A DNA stretch of 64,000 nt from Macrostomum hystrix (taxonomy: Eukaryota; Platyhelminthes; Macrostomidae): NCBI GenBank assembly GCA_950097015.1, contig CATNEN010000038.1, positions 29,914,501 through 29,978,500 on the forward strand. The letters run 5' to 3'. The position numbers were made by a program, and so were the translations under genes. Each line of letters opens with the position of its first letter. Position 1 is the first letter of the stretch. Below the pieces are notes generated by a model. It worked only from the letters and a program-made list of their open reading frames with translations. It was not told where the DNA came from and ran no database searches. Positions 21,828 through 33,290 of the stretch are shown here, piece by piece.

Positions 21828-21923
21828 TATTACCCAGGCTTTGCGGGCGATAATGAGAAATCCCTCGGGCGCCTTCGGCGCCCTCTGGCTTTCCCATTAT
21901 CGCCCTGAAAGCCTGGGTAATAA
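21828..21923. repeat. Nested hairpin
   Basis: Outer arms ATTACCCAGGCTTT...GGGCGATAATG pair with their inverse over ~32 positions with about three mismatches. The core holds a GC-rich stem GGGCGCC-TTC-GGCGCCC. It immediately follows the perfect inverted repeat and may be part of the same element's terminus. Confidence 0.75.
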
Positions 21924-22846
21924 TATACTATTAGCACGTGCATAGTTTTGGTCCATAGAGTGCGAAACTGCAAAAAGTGGACTGATTAATTCGAAATGTC
22001 TGCAGAACACATGTTTAAAGCAAGATTACAGCGATTTAATTTCATTACATATAGAAAGCCAGCTTTTGCAAAAACCTGAATTATCTTATCTATCTTTTTT
22101 CAGTCAATTTGCTTGAAATTGCATAGCACGAAATGTGTCTTTTGATCTCCAAACTGCTTTTAAATTGTCAAAACGAAGATTAGACGCAAACCGGCAAGCT
22201 AAGAATCACCACATACTTTGCTGACCTAAAATTCAAGGTTTTAAATTGTACATACTTTCTGAGGCCACCCACCGTTCTGAAGCGTTCTGCTCCACTGGTT
22301 CAACTATGGTTCGTTCGATAATTTGGTAAGCGCGGGTTTGAATTGACTACAATTCAGACAACTTTTAATACTTTTTTATCAATAAAAATAGTCATAACTT
22401 ACTACTGTGCTGATACTACTTTATCAAATGATTTGAGAGATGAGACACGGGAGGGAGGAGACATTGCAGGGATGAGACAGTGGATAGATGATACATGATA
22501 AAGATCAGAGGCAATGAGCAGGATTAAGGAGTTTTAAAGGCCGTATCTTGCCCCATGGGCCGGACGTTGCCCCAGACCACTGATTTGCACGAGTGTATTT
22601 TACAGTCACAATTAGCTTCACCTAAGATTCACTTGAGATTCACCTTTAATCTTTATTGTTAACTGTGTTTAGTTGCTGATTACACACGGTAATAGACGAT
22701 GGGAAAGTTACAGACGAAGAGATTACCATTATCTGCAGTTAATACTTCATGTGTGTCCCAAATTTATTTATACTTCTCGCTAAATTTAACAATATCAACT
22801 GCAGCAACAAAACAAACCATCAGTCAGTGACGTAATCTCCTTGGCA
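21924..22846. other. No gene recognised
   Basis: Intergenic, with a purine-rich GAGACA/GATGAGACA stretch near 22440-22500. Nothing else recognised. Confidence 0.5.
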
Positions 22847-23090
22847 TTAAATAACAGCGTCGCAGTGATCCCAAAGTCGATGCAACTCCTGCTGCAGGCT
22901 CTCAATCTCTAGGCCCCTTACCCACTGCAACGTCGCCTCTTGCACTTCAACATGGTTCTCAAACTGCATGTCGATGCTCGAAGTCTCGCTTCAGCCAAAA
23001 AACAAAAAACGGTCACAAATTAAAGATTAAAATCTGGACTGTACGGTGTCTGGTGCAGCAATCGGATGCCTCGTTTCTCCATGAAATGTT
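22847..23090 (-). pseudogene. Tc1/mariner-type transposase C-terminal relic
   Basis: On the minus strand two frames give HFMEKRGIRLLHQTPYSPDF and then CDRFLF ... EVQEATLQWVRGLEIESLQQ, ending at TAA 22849-22847. PYSPDxN is the catalytic third-Asp motif of mariner transposases and the rest matches their usual C-terminal layout. A TAA/frameshift follows NL and an in-frame TGA follows FLFFG, so it is dead. The N-terminal two thirds are missing. Confidence 0.72.
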
Positions 23091-23353
23091 GAGTTGCTGA
23101 AGCGAGACTTCGAGTTGCTGAAGCGAAACCATTAATCACGAATTTATTTGAATGTTATTATTAAAGTATTTTAGGGACGTATGCAGGAGGCCGTGTAAAG
23201 TTAAAATGGAAAGAAATGCGAAGAGCTCGGCATGGGGAGAGAGAAAGTTAAAAAAGTAAGAGCATAACAAAATAAGAGTATACACAATGTGACGCCGTCA
23301 CACTCGCTTCCCTCTCTCTAATAAGGCGGTAGAAGGACGAAAGCATATTATCA

Positions 23354-23945
23354 GGGGGGGGGGAATTCCCCCCCTGACAATTTTTTTTGCTGCACCCGAA
23401 CGGAACAATGCAAGCTCACGAAACTCAAGAACACGGGCCAACTTTTTGTTGCGCATCTTCTGAAGCAAGAAACAAGTCGCCAGCTTTTCAGACGGTCGAG
23501 ATATTCAATGTTTCTGGCCGAAAGTCCGATTTTTCCTGTAAGAGCTAGTGTATTTGATACACCCCCTATACACGAATTTGCACTGCGCCTCAGTGCGGCC
23601 TTTCCAGACCTTCAAACTTTATCAGCATGTCACCCGAATGTGCTTGCATCATCTCCGTCTTTGGTGGTCACCTACCTTTATCTAGACGGACTGCCGGACC
23701 TTCAAATGCAAAAAATGTGGAAATAGGCCACTCTGGACACGCTGACGCGAATTTCTAAAATTTCACTGCTGAAGCCTAAATATTAGGCGCAGCTCAACTA
23801 CAGTACACCATGGCCTAGTCTGTCAACCAATCAGTCACCACCCTACGCGGTTAGCTTTCAGGCGCTGCCAAAAATGTTCTCAGGGGGGGAATCCCCCCTT
23901 GGTATAAAAATGGGCGGCAAAATGGCTTGGTAGTCCTACTGTTAA
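23354..23945 (+). mobile_element. Diverged copy of the piggyBac-like MITE
   Basis: 23476-23945 is homologous to 57230-57675: it shares TTTGCACTGCGCCTCAGTGC, GGTGGTCACCTACCTTTATC and the right end GGTAGTCCTACTGTTAA. The left end is different and replaced by palindromic G-run/C-run blocks at 23354-23382 and 23880-23900. No transposase. Confidence 0.6.
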
Positions 23946-24076
23946 ACGAGCACCGATCCTAACAGTAAGATGAAGTGAATATTAAAACAAAAGCAAGCAA
24001 TATTCTAAGTGAAGCGGAATTCAAGCTATTAGGTAATATAGAAAGGAGGCTGAATTACTGCAAAAATTAATTGTAC

Positions 24077-24410
24077 ATTGGCATACCATTTAAAGAAAAC
24101 AAAACACGCGAAGATAACAAAGAACGGCGAGGATTGATGCAGAGTGCATCCACAATTCAATTCTATCATCAACAGCAAAAGCGGAAGGATCTTGTTTATT
24201 CTTTTTTGAGCCAAAAGTAAGGAAATATTTTTAGATCATATTCAGCTGATCTAGAAAAAATATGTCACTAACTGAAACTGCTACTTTTTTAGTTTCAACC
24301 GTTTTTGAGCATGGCTTCAAGCGTTTATTCGATTCAAAACTAAACCTAGACTGTTCGTCGAGTATGCGTAGCTTCTTGCGTTATTTTATTTTCAAAACGC
24401 CAGAAATTAC
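24077..24410 (-). repeat. Segment E of the composite repeat
   Basis: Inverted match to 55950-56283. The ORF for a ~60-residue hydrophobic peptide seen in both copies is short and unsupported. It contains one unit of a loose TTTTTGAGCATGGCT-type repeat also seen in segment C. Confidence 0.7.
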
Positions 24411-24990
24411 TCGCACGTGTTTCAAAATGGCTAATCGGTGCAAATGGCATTATTCTTTTTAAAATTTAGCGTTTTTTCGAGCAGGGAAGCAATCATTATT
24501 TTTTTACATTAAAAAAGCAAAATAAAATTGGACGGAAATATGAAACTAAAGAATATAGCGCTATAGATACCAATGGGTAGCGTGCATGATATATCAAGTA
24601 AATTGCATGGCATTTGTGAAGAAAAGCATTAGATATCTAGTGAGTATAATGTTTCTTGAATAGATTGCATCGGATTTCTAGGAAAAAAAGAAATTTCCAG
24701 GGGATAACATATTATACTTTGATGGTAAAGTACATTTTTTCAAAGGATAGAATAAGTTTTTGATGGGTGTAGCATAAATTGTTACTGAGAAGCATGAATT
24801 ATGGATGAAATTGCATGACTTATCAAGGGAAGCATAAATTACCTAGGGTGTTGCATGAACTATTGAGGGATAGCTAATTATATTTAGGCCTACTAATTGG
24901 TAGGTAACTGTTTTCTATTTTCATTTTTATTAAGCTCTTTTTGTGTACGACTGTTAATATAGTGGGAAAAAACAGAGTTTTTCAAGTGTC
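24411..24990. repeat. Degenerate satellite-like stretch
   Basis: Contains scattered, mutated relatives of the 21-bp satellite (AGCATGAATTATGGATGAA, AGCATAAATTACCTAGGGTG, GCATGAACTATTGAGGG) and then a copy of the segment C motif near 24985-25050. It is probably an older, decayed array adjoining the LINE. Confidence 0.5.
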
Positions 24991-25049
24991 TCACCAAGTG
25001 TTATTCAATATAAAAGTAAGGAAAGATTTTCGAGCATAGCTGCAAACGT

Positions 25050-26700
25050 TATTGACGAACCTTTGACGAAAATGTCCAAAGGAGTCGCCCCTAGAAAGGC
25101 GTTCATGCTTCAAACGGATGAACGCTTCAGATAAAGACGCCACGGTTTTAGACTCGAGAGCCTCTGCCCGCATTGGTCCGCCCAGCGCTCCGCTTTGTTG
25201 ATGAAGCCCTGCAGAATGTCCCTGGCGGTGTCCGCCGAAGGGCCCACGCAAATCGTGGTCACATCATCACCAGCATATCGCACTTTCAGGACAGGATCAG
25301 GCTGAGCATCGTTAAGCAGCTCATGTATTACGAGGTTCAACAAAACCGGAGTGAGGACACCGCCCTGGGGGCCCCCTTTCCGGACCGGCGCAGAGCGTCG
25401 GAAGCCGTTCAGGTGGGTCACAACAGTACGGTTCCGGATCATGTACATGAGGTGCGGGTGCGTCTCCCTGGCCTCAAGAGCTCTGTTGAAGGCTTCGCAC
25501 AGAACGTTGTCGAAAACTCCCTCGATGTCCAGGAAGACCGAAAGAGCAAAGCCGGAACACAGCACTGCTCGTTCTAGTGTCTCTTCAATGACATGAAGAG
25601 CGCTCTCGGTTGACCGGCCAGCCCGGAAGGCGTGCTGGTTGCGCGAGATCGGGTATCGCTACAGCCCCACAGAAAGCATGCGCAAGAGCGCCAGCCTTTA
25701 AAAGAGCTTGAGGCACAAGGACGTCAGGCTTACCGTCAGAGCTTGAGGCCTTTTGCGGGATGTGGAAGACAGACCACACGAGCCACGGTAAGAAAGACAA
25801 TCGACTGTGTTAGGCCATGCCCTTCTGTAGAGTGGTCTGGCGGGCCCTGCTGAATCGGCGCGGTAGGGAAGAAGTGATTGAGCATGCACTCCAAAGTTAC
25901 TTCTGGATTCGCTGTGGTCGACCCATCCGGCCTTTTGATCACAGAAAGCTTGGAGAAGCGGTCGCTAGTGAGAGTCTTAACCACGCGGGCGGTGGGGCAG
26001 GAGCCCTCAAGCCCTTCGCAGTACTGCCGCCACTTTGCCGCTTTGGCCCTTCTGACAGTGCCCTTAAACTCATGAATCGCTTGAGTATAGACGTCCTTAT
26101 CAGAGGGGTCCTTATAGTATTTAGAAACCGCCTTTGCAGAGCTTTGGCTCGGCGTCTAAGGTTCCACCAAGGGGCAGATTTCTTACTTTGTAAGCTTTGA
26201 GGGGACAAGCCTCCTCATAGGCTGTGATTCTCCAACGAGATAGCGACATCATCGGCAGTCTGAAAATCTTGGGTCGACGTATCGAGGATACGTCGGTTGT
26301 ATCGAGGTCCCGAGTTTTGCTGCTCACCAAAAGTTCTGATGTTGCTCAGCTTTGCCCAATCGGTATTCCTGACATTCCTGCTTCACGTGATTTCTTTTTC
26401 GATCGACTGATGCTGAAGCGGATGAAACGGTGGTCCCATAGAGAGTCTTCAGAGTCCCACACCTCCCACGCAGACACCCTAGCCAGGATGCTCGGGGAGG
26501 CGATGGTCGCGTCGAGGACCTCTGCCCATCAACCGTTGTCCAACTTTGGTGCGCAGCCAACATTACAGAAATTTAATGAGGTGCCATCGATTTAAGCTAG
26601 AAGCTCCTCGCCGCGATCGTTAATGTTCTTGCTGCCCCAGTGCGTGTGCTGCGCGTTCACAGGTCACCAGCAATGAGTTGAGTAATTTCAACTTGCGTGC
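25050..26700 (-). pseudogene. Decayed non-LTR retrotransposon (endonuclease and reverse transcriptase)
   Basis: Minus-strand fragments in several frames give, in order: NAQHTHWGSKN (endonuclease core, ~26600-26660); LDATIASPSILARV ... WDHRFIRFSIS (end of an APE-type endonuclease, ~26430-26530); APWWNLRRRAKALQRRF; a linker with NPEVTLECMLNHFFP; then RT blocks VFLDIEGVFDNV (motif A), GGPQGGVLTPVLLNLV (motif B) and VRYAGDD (motif C, normally YADD). The layout fits the Jockey-superfamily/R1-like LINEs. Multiple frameshifts make it non-functional. The matching RNase H and tail are not adjacent; they lie at 31150-31607. Confidence 0.78.
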
Positions 26701-27203
26701 CTTAGTGTATTCATAGAGCGCCACTAATGCTTCGCTGACGACTGGGGCCTCGCCCGGAAAGTAGGCTGAGGCCACTAGTGTCGTCTTATTAGGCATAATG
26801 TGCTTGGCTAGGATGACACGATGTCCTCAGTCGACAGATCTGGAAATAGCGCTGAGCCTTGGGGGCGGCGGCCCTTCGGCTGAGGGTGCAACCGGCACTG
26901 GGATGTCCCTGTCGTGCCCAGTGGGTGTGGCCTTCGGTCGGCAGCTTTGTTGGGCAGGAGGCCATCAGAGGCTGCATAGAAAAAAGGTGGGGCTTCCTGT
27001 AAAAACAGGCAAGGGGCCCGCTCAGCCCCTTTCCCAAACTGAGCATCGGGCCTTCCAAAAAGCAAAAAACAGATACAACCCGGTGTGGAAGGCCTTTGCC
27101 ACCGGGAGGAACCGTTATCGGCCAAGCGTCCATCAGCACGGTCAGACACTGGGATATTGGAGGGTGCGAGGAAGCGCGCTCCATCGCCTGCGATCGGGAA
27201 ACC

Positions 27204-27540
27204 GCATGCCCTGTTAAGGTCAAAGGGTTACACCTTTCCCTCCAGCCATAGCCAGAGGTACCTGATCACGCACAGGTGCACGATGCTGCGGACTGGCCGC
27301 ATGCCCTGTTGTGGTCGAAAAGTGACACTTTTCCCCCAGCCGAGGCATGAGGTACCCATTTAGGCCAGAGGCCCTGGATGGGTCGTCCAGCGCTGTTGCC
27401 CCTTCTGTCCGGCTGCCCTAGGGTCAGAATTGAACACTCGGGGGACGTGTGCCCATGGGTCAGCTGACGGGACAGCATGGAGGGATTCCTGCACCTGAAG
27501 GCACAGGGCACCCTCTGTGCCTTCTCGGATATCTGGAATT
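27204..27540 (-). repeat. Segment D, probable LINE 5' leader
   Basis: GC-rich, inverted match to 55619-55938. In minus-strand sense it precedes the endonuclease region and repeats an AACAGGGCATGCGG-type motif twice. 5' untranslated region of the LINE is the likeliest reading; ORFs across it are unsupported. Confidence 0.55.
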
Positions 27541-27859
27541 ATCCAGAAGGAAACAAAAATTATTCATGGGAAAGCATTGAAAAATTGAAAAGAAACTTTT
27601 TCGAGTGCAGCATTAAGTTTTATTCGATACAAAACTGAGGAAAGAATTTTCGAGCATATCTGCCAGCGTTTTTAGATTCAGAAATATAAGAAAATACTTT
27701 GAGCACAGCTATTAGCGCTGTTCATTTCTAATTCTAACGTTTTTTCAAGCATTTTTTAAAGCAATATCCGAAAGGATTAAAAAATAAATGAAGACTGTCT
27801 GAGCACACGTTGCTGTTAGCATTTTTTATTTCTAAAAACTAGAAGCAAATTTTTTAAGA
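27541..27859 (-). repeat. Segment C of the composite repeat
   Basis: Inverted match to 55288-55618. It consists of three or four loose ~65-bp repeats built on TTTTCGAGCATANCTG..AGCG and lies between the satellite and segment D. Confidence 0.65.
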
Positions 27860-30300
27860 CGATCGAAGGGGTAGCATGAATTATCGACGGGGTAGCATGA
27901 ATTATCGACGGGGTAGCATGAATTATAGAAGGGGTAGCATGAATTATCGACGGGGTAGCATATGAATTATCGACGGGGTAGCATGAATTATCGAAGGGGT
28001 AGCATGAATTATCGAAGGGGTAGCATGAATTATCGAAGGGGTAGCATGAATTATCGAAGGGGTAGCATGAATTATCGAAGGGGTAGCATGAATTATCGAA
28101 AGCGTAGCATGAATTATCGAAAGCGTAGCATGAATTATCGAAGGGGTAGCATGAATTATCGAAGGGGTAGCATGAATTATCGAAGGGTAGCATGAATTAT
28201 CTACGGGGTAGCATGAATTATAGAAGGGGTAGCATGAATTATCGATGGGTAGCATGAATTATCGAAGGGGTAGCATGAATTATCGACGGGGTAGCATGAA
28301 TTATAGAAGGGGTAGCATGAATTATCGAAGGGTAGCATGAATTATCGACGGGGTAGCATGAATTATCGACGGGGTAGCATGAATTATCGAAGGGGTAGCA
28401 TGAATTATCGAAGGCGTAGCATGAAATATCGAAGGGTAGCATGAATTATCGAAGGGGTAGCATGAATTATCGAAGGGTAGCATGAATTATCGAAGGGGTA
28501 GCATGAATTATCGAAGGGGTAGCATGAATTATCGAAGGGGTAGCATGAATTATCGAAGGGGTAGCATGAATTATCGATGGGCTAGCATGAATTATCGAAG
28601 GGGTAGCATGATTTATCGATGGGGTAGCATGAATTATCGATGGGCTAGCATGAATTATCGATGGGCTAGCATGAATTATCGAAGGGCTAGCATGAATTAT
28701 CGAAGGGCTAGCATGAATTATCGAAGGGCTAGCATGAATTATCGATGGGCTAGCATGAATTATCGAAGGGGTAGCATGATTTATCGATGGGGTAGCATGA
28801 ATTATCGATGGGCTAGCATGAATTATCGATGGGCTAGCATGAATTATCGAAGGGCTAGCATGATTTATCGAAGGGTAGCATGAATTATCGAAGGGGTAGC
28901 ATGAATTATCGAAGGGGTTGCATGAATTATCGAAGGGTTGCATGAATTATCGAAGGGGTTGCATGAATTATCGAAGGGCTAGCATGAATTATCGAAGGGG
29001 TAGCATGAATTATCGAAGGGCTAGCATGAATTATCGATGGGCTAGCATGAATTATCGATGGGCTAGCATGAATTATCGATGGGCTAGCATGAATTATCGA
29101 AGGGGTAGCATGAATTATCGATGGGCTAGCATGAATTATCGAAGGGGTAGCATGAATTATCGCAGGGGCAGCATGAATTATCGAAGGGGTAGCATGAATT
29201 ATCGAAGGGGTAGCATGAATTATCGAAGGGGTAGCATGAATTATCGAAGGGGTAGCATGAATTATCGAAGGGGTAGCATGAATTATCGAAGGGGTTGCAT
29301 GAATTATCGAAGGGGTTGCATGAAATATCGAAGGGGTTGCATGAAATATCGAAGGGTAGCATGAATTATCGAAGGGGTTGCATGAAATATCGAAGGGGTA
29401 GCATGCTTTGCCGAGGGATATATCATAGGGGTAGCATGAATTATCGAAGGGGTAGCATGAATTATCGAAGGGTAGCATGAAATATCGAAGGGGTAGCATG
29501 AATTATCGAAGGGTAGCATGAATTATCGAAGGGCTAGCATGAATTATCGAAGGGTAGCATGAATTATCGAAGGGGTAGCATGAATTATCGAAGGGGTAGC
29601 ATGAATTATCGAAGGGGTAGCATGAATTATCGAATGGTAGCATGATTTATCGAAGGGTAGCATGAATTATCGATGGGCTAGCATGAATTATCGATGGGCT
29701 AGCATGAATTATCGAAGGGGTAGCATGAATTATCGAAGGGGTAGCATGAATTATCGAAGGGGTAGCATGAATTATCGAAGGGGTAGCATGAATTATAGAA
29801 GGGCTAGCATGAATTATCGAAGGGGTAGCATGAATTATAGATGGGGTAGCATGAATTATCGAAGGGCTAGCATGAATTATCGAAGGGGTAGCATGAATTA
29901 TCGAAGGGGTAGCATGAATTATCGAAGGGGTTGCATGAATTATCGAAGGGGTTGCATGAAATATCGAAGGGGTTGCATGAAATATCGAAGGGTAGCATGA
30001 ATTATCGAAGGGTAGCATGAAATATCGAAGGGGTAGCATGCTTTGCCGAGGGATATATCATAGGGGTAGCATGAATTATCGAAGGGGTAGCATGAATTAT
30101 CGAAGGGTAGCATGAAATATCGAAGGGGTAGCATGAATTATCGAAGGGTAGCATGAATTATCGAAGGGCTAGCATGAATTATCGAAGGGTAGCATGAATT
30201 ATCGAAGGGGTAGCATGAATTATCGAAGGGGTAGCATGAATTATCGAAGGGTAGCATGAATTATCGAAGGGGTAGCATGCTTTGCCGAGGGATATAGCAT
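27860..30300. repeat. 21-bp satellite array (E1)
   Basis: More than 110 tandem copies of TAGCATGAATTATCGAAGGG plus one G (20-21 bp; variants GGGCTAG, GATGGGC, GACGGGG). A marker variant containing GCATGCTTTGCCGAGGGATA recurs at about 29400, 30030 and 30277, and the ~170 bp after the first two are near-identical, revealing a ~630-bp higher-order duplication. Open frames on both strands (MNYRRGS, FDNSCYP, IIHATPS) follow from 21 being divisible by 3. Confidence 0.97.
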
Positions 30301-31144
30301 ATTTATCTGATTTATCGAAGAGTTATCAAGTAAGAAAAAGCAGAGTAGTGAAATTGCGTATTTTAAATTCTTCTTCTTCTAAGGGCTTTAAACCGTGATC
30401 TTCTTCCCCCAAAGAAACGTGATCTTCTTGGTTGCTGGTCATATACTATTATTTAGTAGTAGATTTTACAGCGCGTAGACATCTACTTCGTATGTCGAAA
30501 ATTAGAAACAATCTTTTGTACTTTTAAACAAATCTGTTATTATTTATGCTATAATTTTGTATCCAACGAAATTCACATAAAAATTTTATGTAAAATGCTA
30601 TGCCAGCAGCTTTTGACTGCGATTTTTTATCTTAAAAAAATAAATAGCTGAGTGACGATCGATAAAGCTCGTCTCGGAGTCTATTCGGCTATTTTTAAAC
30701 ATCGAAATATCCTACTCAGTCGTTGAGCAGATAAGCCTTGAGCTCTATTGACATCGCCTGCGCCCGCATGCCTTGAGGGATCGAGTCTGCAATGGGTAAT
30801 GCAAATTATATCTCCAGCAGCCCGGGCCTCATGGGAATTTAGATTGGCTAAATTTAGAACTTTAATCCCTTCCAAATGTCTCAATCAGATACGCATTATA
30901 GGTGCAATTAGATGGGATTCAAGATTCGTTTGTCCCCTCCACTCGTCGCAACTCTTTAGTTACGTTTATGATAAATTTAATCTGTGACGCATTTCTAAAT
31001 GTACTTTTACACTTGCTGCAGGTTCGGGTATTATATTCTTAGAATTTTCTTAGGGAATTGGCCGCGCGAGGCACCTTTCGCAACCCAAATGTAAAAGAGG
31101 CTCAGCATTAGGGGTGCATCTCACCCACGCCAGCAGCACCATGC
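30301..31144 (-). repeat. Segment A of the composite repeat
   Basis: Inverted match to 50318-51117. No coding sequence recognised. The edge GGCGTG at ~31133 is where E1 continues directly into the LINE tail, whereas E2 stops there. Confidence 0.7.
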
Positions 31145-31149
31145 TGATT

Positions 31150-31607
31150 CGCTGGGTTGGCGTTAGCGATCTTCACTCGTCTGGCCTGTCAAATGAAGGC
31201 GTGGAGATCGTGGATTCTCTCCGGAGTGGTGACCAAGATCTCATATCTGCGCTATTTCACAAATAACGGGCAGAAGGTGACGCGGTGTGCCGCGGTTTCC
31301 TCCTAGGGCTGCAGAAGAGCCAGGTTGAAGAAGACCAGTAATGGCCATGCACATTTCCCTGTGGTCAGACGTGTCGATAAAAATCTGCTAATCAGAGACT
31401 TTCCGGTCAATTTTCGGGCATAGCGGAACAGGCTTGTCTGTAGTGATCACAGCTGTTCCAGAGTGTCACGTGCTGGCGCTAGAGTCACTTCTTAATGGTT
31501 CGGATGATCATTGATGTTGGCATCGGACATTCTCAGGCTTTACCATCCTTGGCTTATCGGCGAGCTCATTGCCGAGGATGTTGCTCTGACCTGGCGTCTA
31601 GATCGAG
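31150..31607 (-). pseudogene. LINE RNase H end and C-terminal tail relic (E1)
   Basis: Counterpart of 57676-58150. The minus strand carries the GQSNILGNELADK motif of a LINE RNase H C-terminus, followed by a degraded Cys/His-type tail. Stops and frameshifts are present. Confidence 0.6.
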
Positions 31608-32129
31608 TTAACAGTAGGACTACCAAGCAATTTTGCCGACCATACCCCGGAAAAAGTTTTTGGCAGCGCTGGAATGCTAACAGCGTTGGGTGGTGACTGA
31701 TTGCTTTACAGACTAGGCGATGGTGTCCTGTGGTTGAGCTGCGACTAATATTTAGGCTTGATCAGTGAAATTCGAGAAATTCGCGTCAAGGTGTCTATAG
31801 TCACCTAGATCTACCTGTTGTAAGCCCTTGAAGGTTTAGAAGTCCGTCTAGATAAAGGTAGGTGACCACCCAAGACGGAGATGATGCAGGCACATTCTGG
31901 TGACATGCTGAAAATTTTGAATGCCAGGCAAGGCCGCACTGAGGCGCAGTGCAAATTTGTGTTCAGGGGTGCTAAAATACACTAGCGCCTATCGGAAAAT
32001 TCGTCCTTCGACCAGGATACGTTGAATAACGTATGATCAACGTTGAATAATATCTCGACGGTCTGAAAAACTGGCTACTTAATTCATGTTTTCATGGGGA
32101 ATTTCTCCTTTTGGTAGTTCTAGTGTTAA
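31608..32129 (-). mobile_element. piggyBac-like MITE inside E1
   Basis: Flanked by TTAA on both sides (31608-31611 and 32126-32129), with termini CACTAGAACTACCAA and its imperfect inverse CAGTAGGACTACCAA. ~515 bp, no transposase. The same insertion is present at the same place in E2, so it predates the split of the two copies. Confidence 0.8.
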
Positions 32130-32157
32130 GGACAGCAATGCCTTGCATGCTTTCAGA

Positions 32158-32560
32158 TGCCGCAATCTGACATCGCAGTCAGATCCTTAATGGCTGCTTG
32201 ACTGTTAGGATACATATTGATCTGCTGTTTGCAGGTATTCGCCTCATTGGAATGCATAGCGCACTCGTTAATTGTGCAGACTTTTCGACAATCAAACCCT
32301 CGGGTCAAAATCTATTGAAAATAAAAAGGTAATTAAATGATTCTAAAAAGGGAAATTTTAAAAACGTACTCGTATCTTGCCTAATTGCAGAAAGGTACTT
32401 TTCGGCCATAATTCCCATTTCTTGCACAGTAAAATTTATCTATCTTCCCACTAGCTTGCAATCTTCAGCTCCCGTGCATTCTTCGTAGTAACTTGAGCCC
32501 AACAAAACCAATTTCCTGTGCCAACCAGAAATAAATTTTCCATATGTAGAGTGTTTCTCG
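32158..32560 (-). pseudogene. Cys-rich small gene relic (E1 copy)
   Basis: Counterpart of 56768-57153. This copy has a TAG in the first exon (AGA TAG ATA where E2 has AGA TTG ATA), so it is broken if the gene was ever real. Confidence 0.35.
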
Positions 32561-33182
32561 GGTAATGTATAGTGTTTTTCCGTCCTATGAGAGGACGATA
32601 AAAATATTGTTGACAAACGTCAGCGCGAGAGTTTTAGAGGCACTCACGCGATCAGCCGCTCGCTTGCTCATCAGCCCCCCCATCTCAATACTCACTCACA
32701 GAATTCCCGGCCTTGTACACGTCTGGAGGAAAATTTGCTTTGCACTCAGCTGCTACATTCTATGAATTCTCCACCCGCCAGCGTGTATACCCGAAGCGCA
32801 CAATGTGACGGTTTGGGAGAACTGACTTTACATATCCCAACTGCCTGTCTCGAGGCCCACACTGAGTGGTTCTGCCCCCCCCAAGTCCCTCCCATCCCGT
32901 CCTACCCCAACCAACCCCATTTTTCTCCTCTTTCCAATCTCATCAGAAAAACAGCTCCCACGATTCGCCTGCGAGAAAATGTGCCGCATCCTTGCCTATA
33001 GCCGGCCTAACACTGTCGCCACCTATGGAACCGGCCGTGTTCCGGCCACTCTTCTTCTTAATTTCTGCCCCGACCCGCCAAACCCTTCACGTCCCACGCC
33101 TTCCTGAACCCCTCCGCCCACTCGCGCACTCTCATTCGCCCACGGCTGCCATTCCCATTAAGTGGACGATGCTCCACTCCCA

Positions 33183-33188
33183 TATAAG
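33183..33188 (+). promoter_or_regulatory. TATA-like box of the glutaminyl cyclase gene
   Basis: TATAAG, in CCCATATAAGACCC, lies 103 bp before the ATG. Confidence 0.35.
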
Positions 33189-33290
33189 ACCCTGAATTAT
33201 CCACCTACGAGCCTTCACAGTCAAGCTAAGCGTAGTGTACCTTCGTTTCTCCCCACTCCCAGAGACTGCCGTCGGATCAGCAGCCGCGGC

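Larger units (their letters stand above)
24071..32719 (-). mobile_element. Composite repeat E1 (LINE fragments plus 21-bp satellite)
   Basis: An 8.6-kb block whose parts are all found, inverted, in E2 (50318-58159). In minus-strand order E1 reads: LINE RNase H/tail segment (32712-31145), segment A (31145-30300), satellite B (30300-27860), segment C, segment D, a LINE endonuclease-RT body, and segment E (24410-24077). E2 has the same segments opened at a different point, so the two are circular permutations. TTGTACA occurs at both edges (24071 and 32713) and may be a target duplication. Interpretation as a transposed or array-derived unit is inference. Confidence 0.7.

Noticed and set aside
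27860-30134. Long ORFs such as MNYRRGS and IIHATPS repeats
   Set aside because: Satellite-derived frames open on both strands, with no promoter, splice site or homology.
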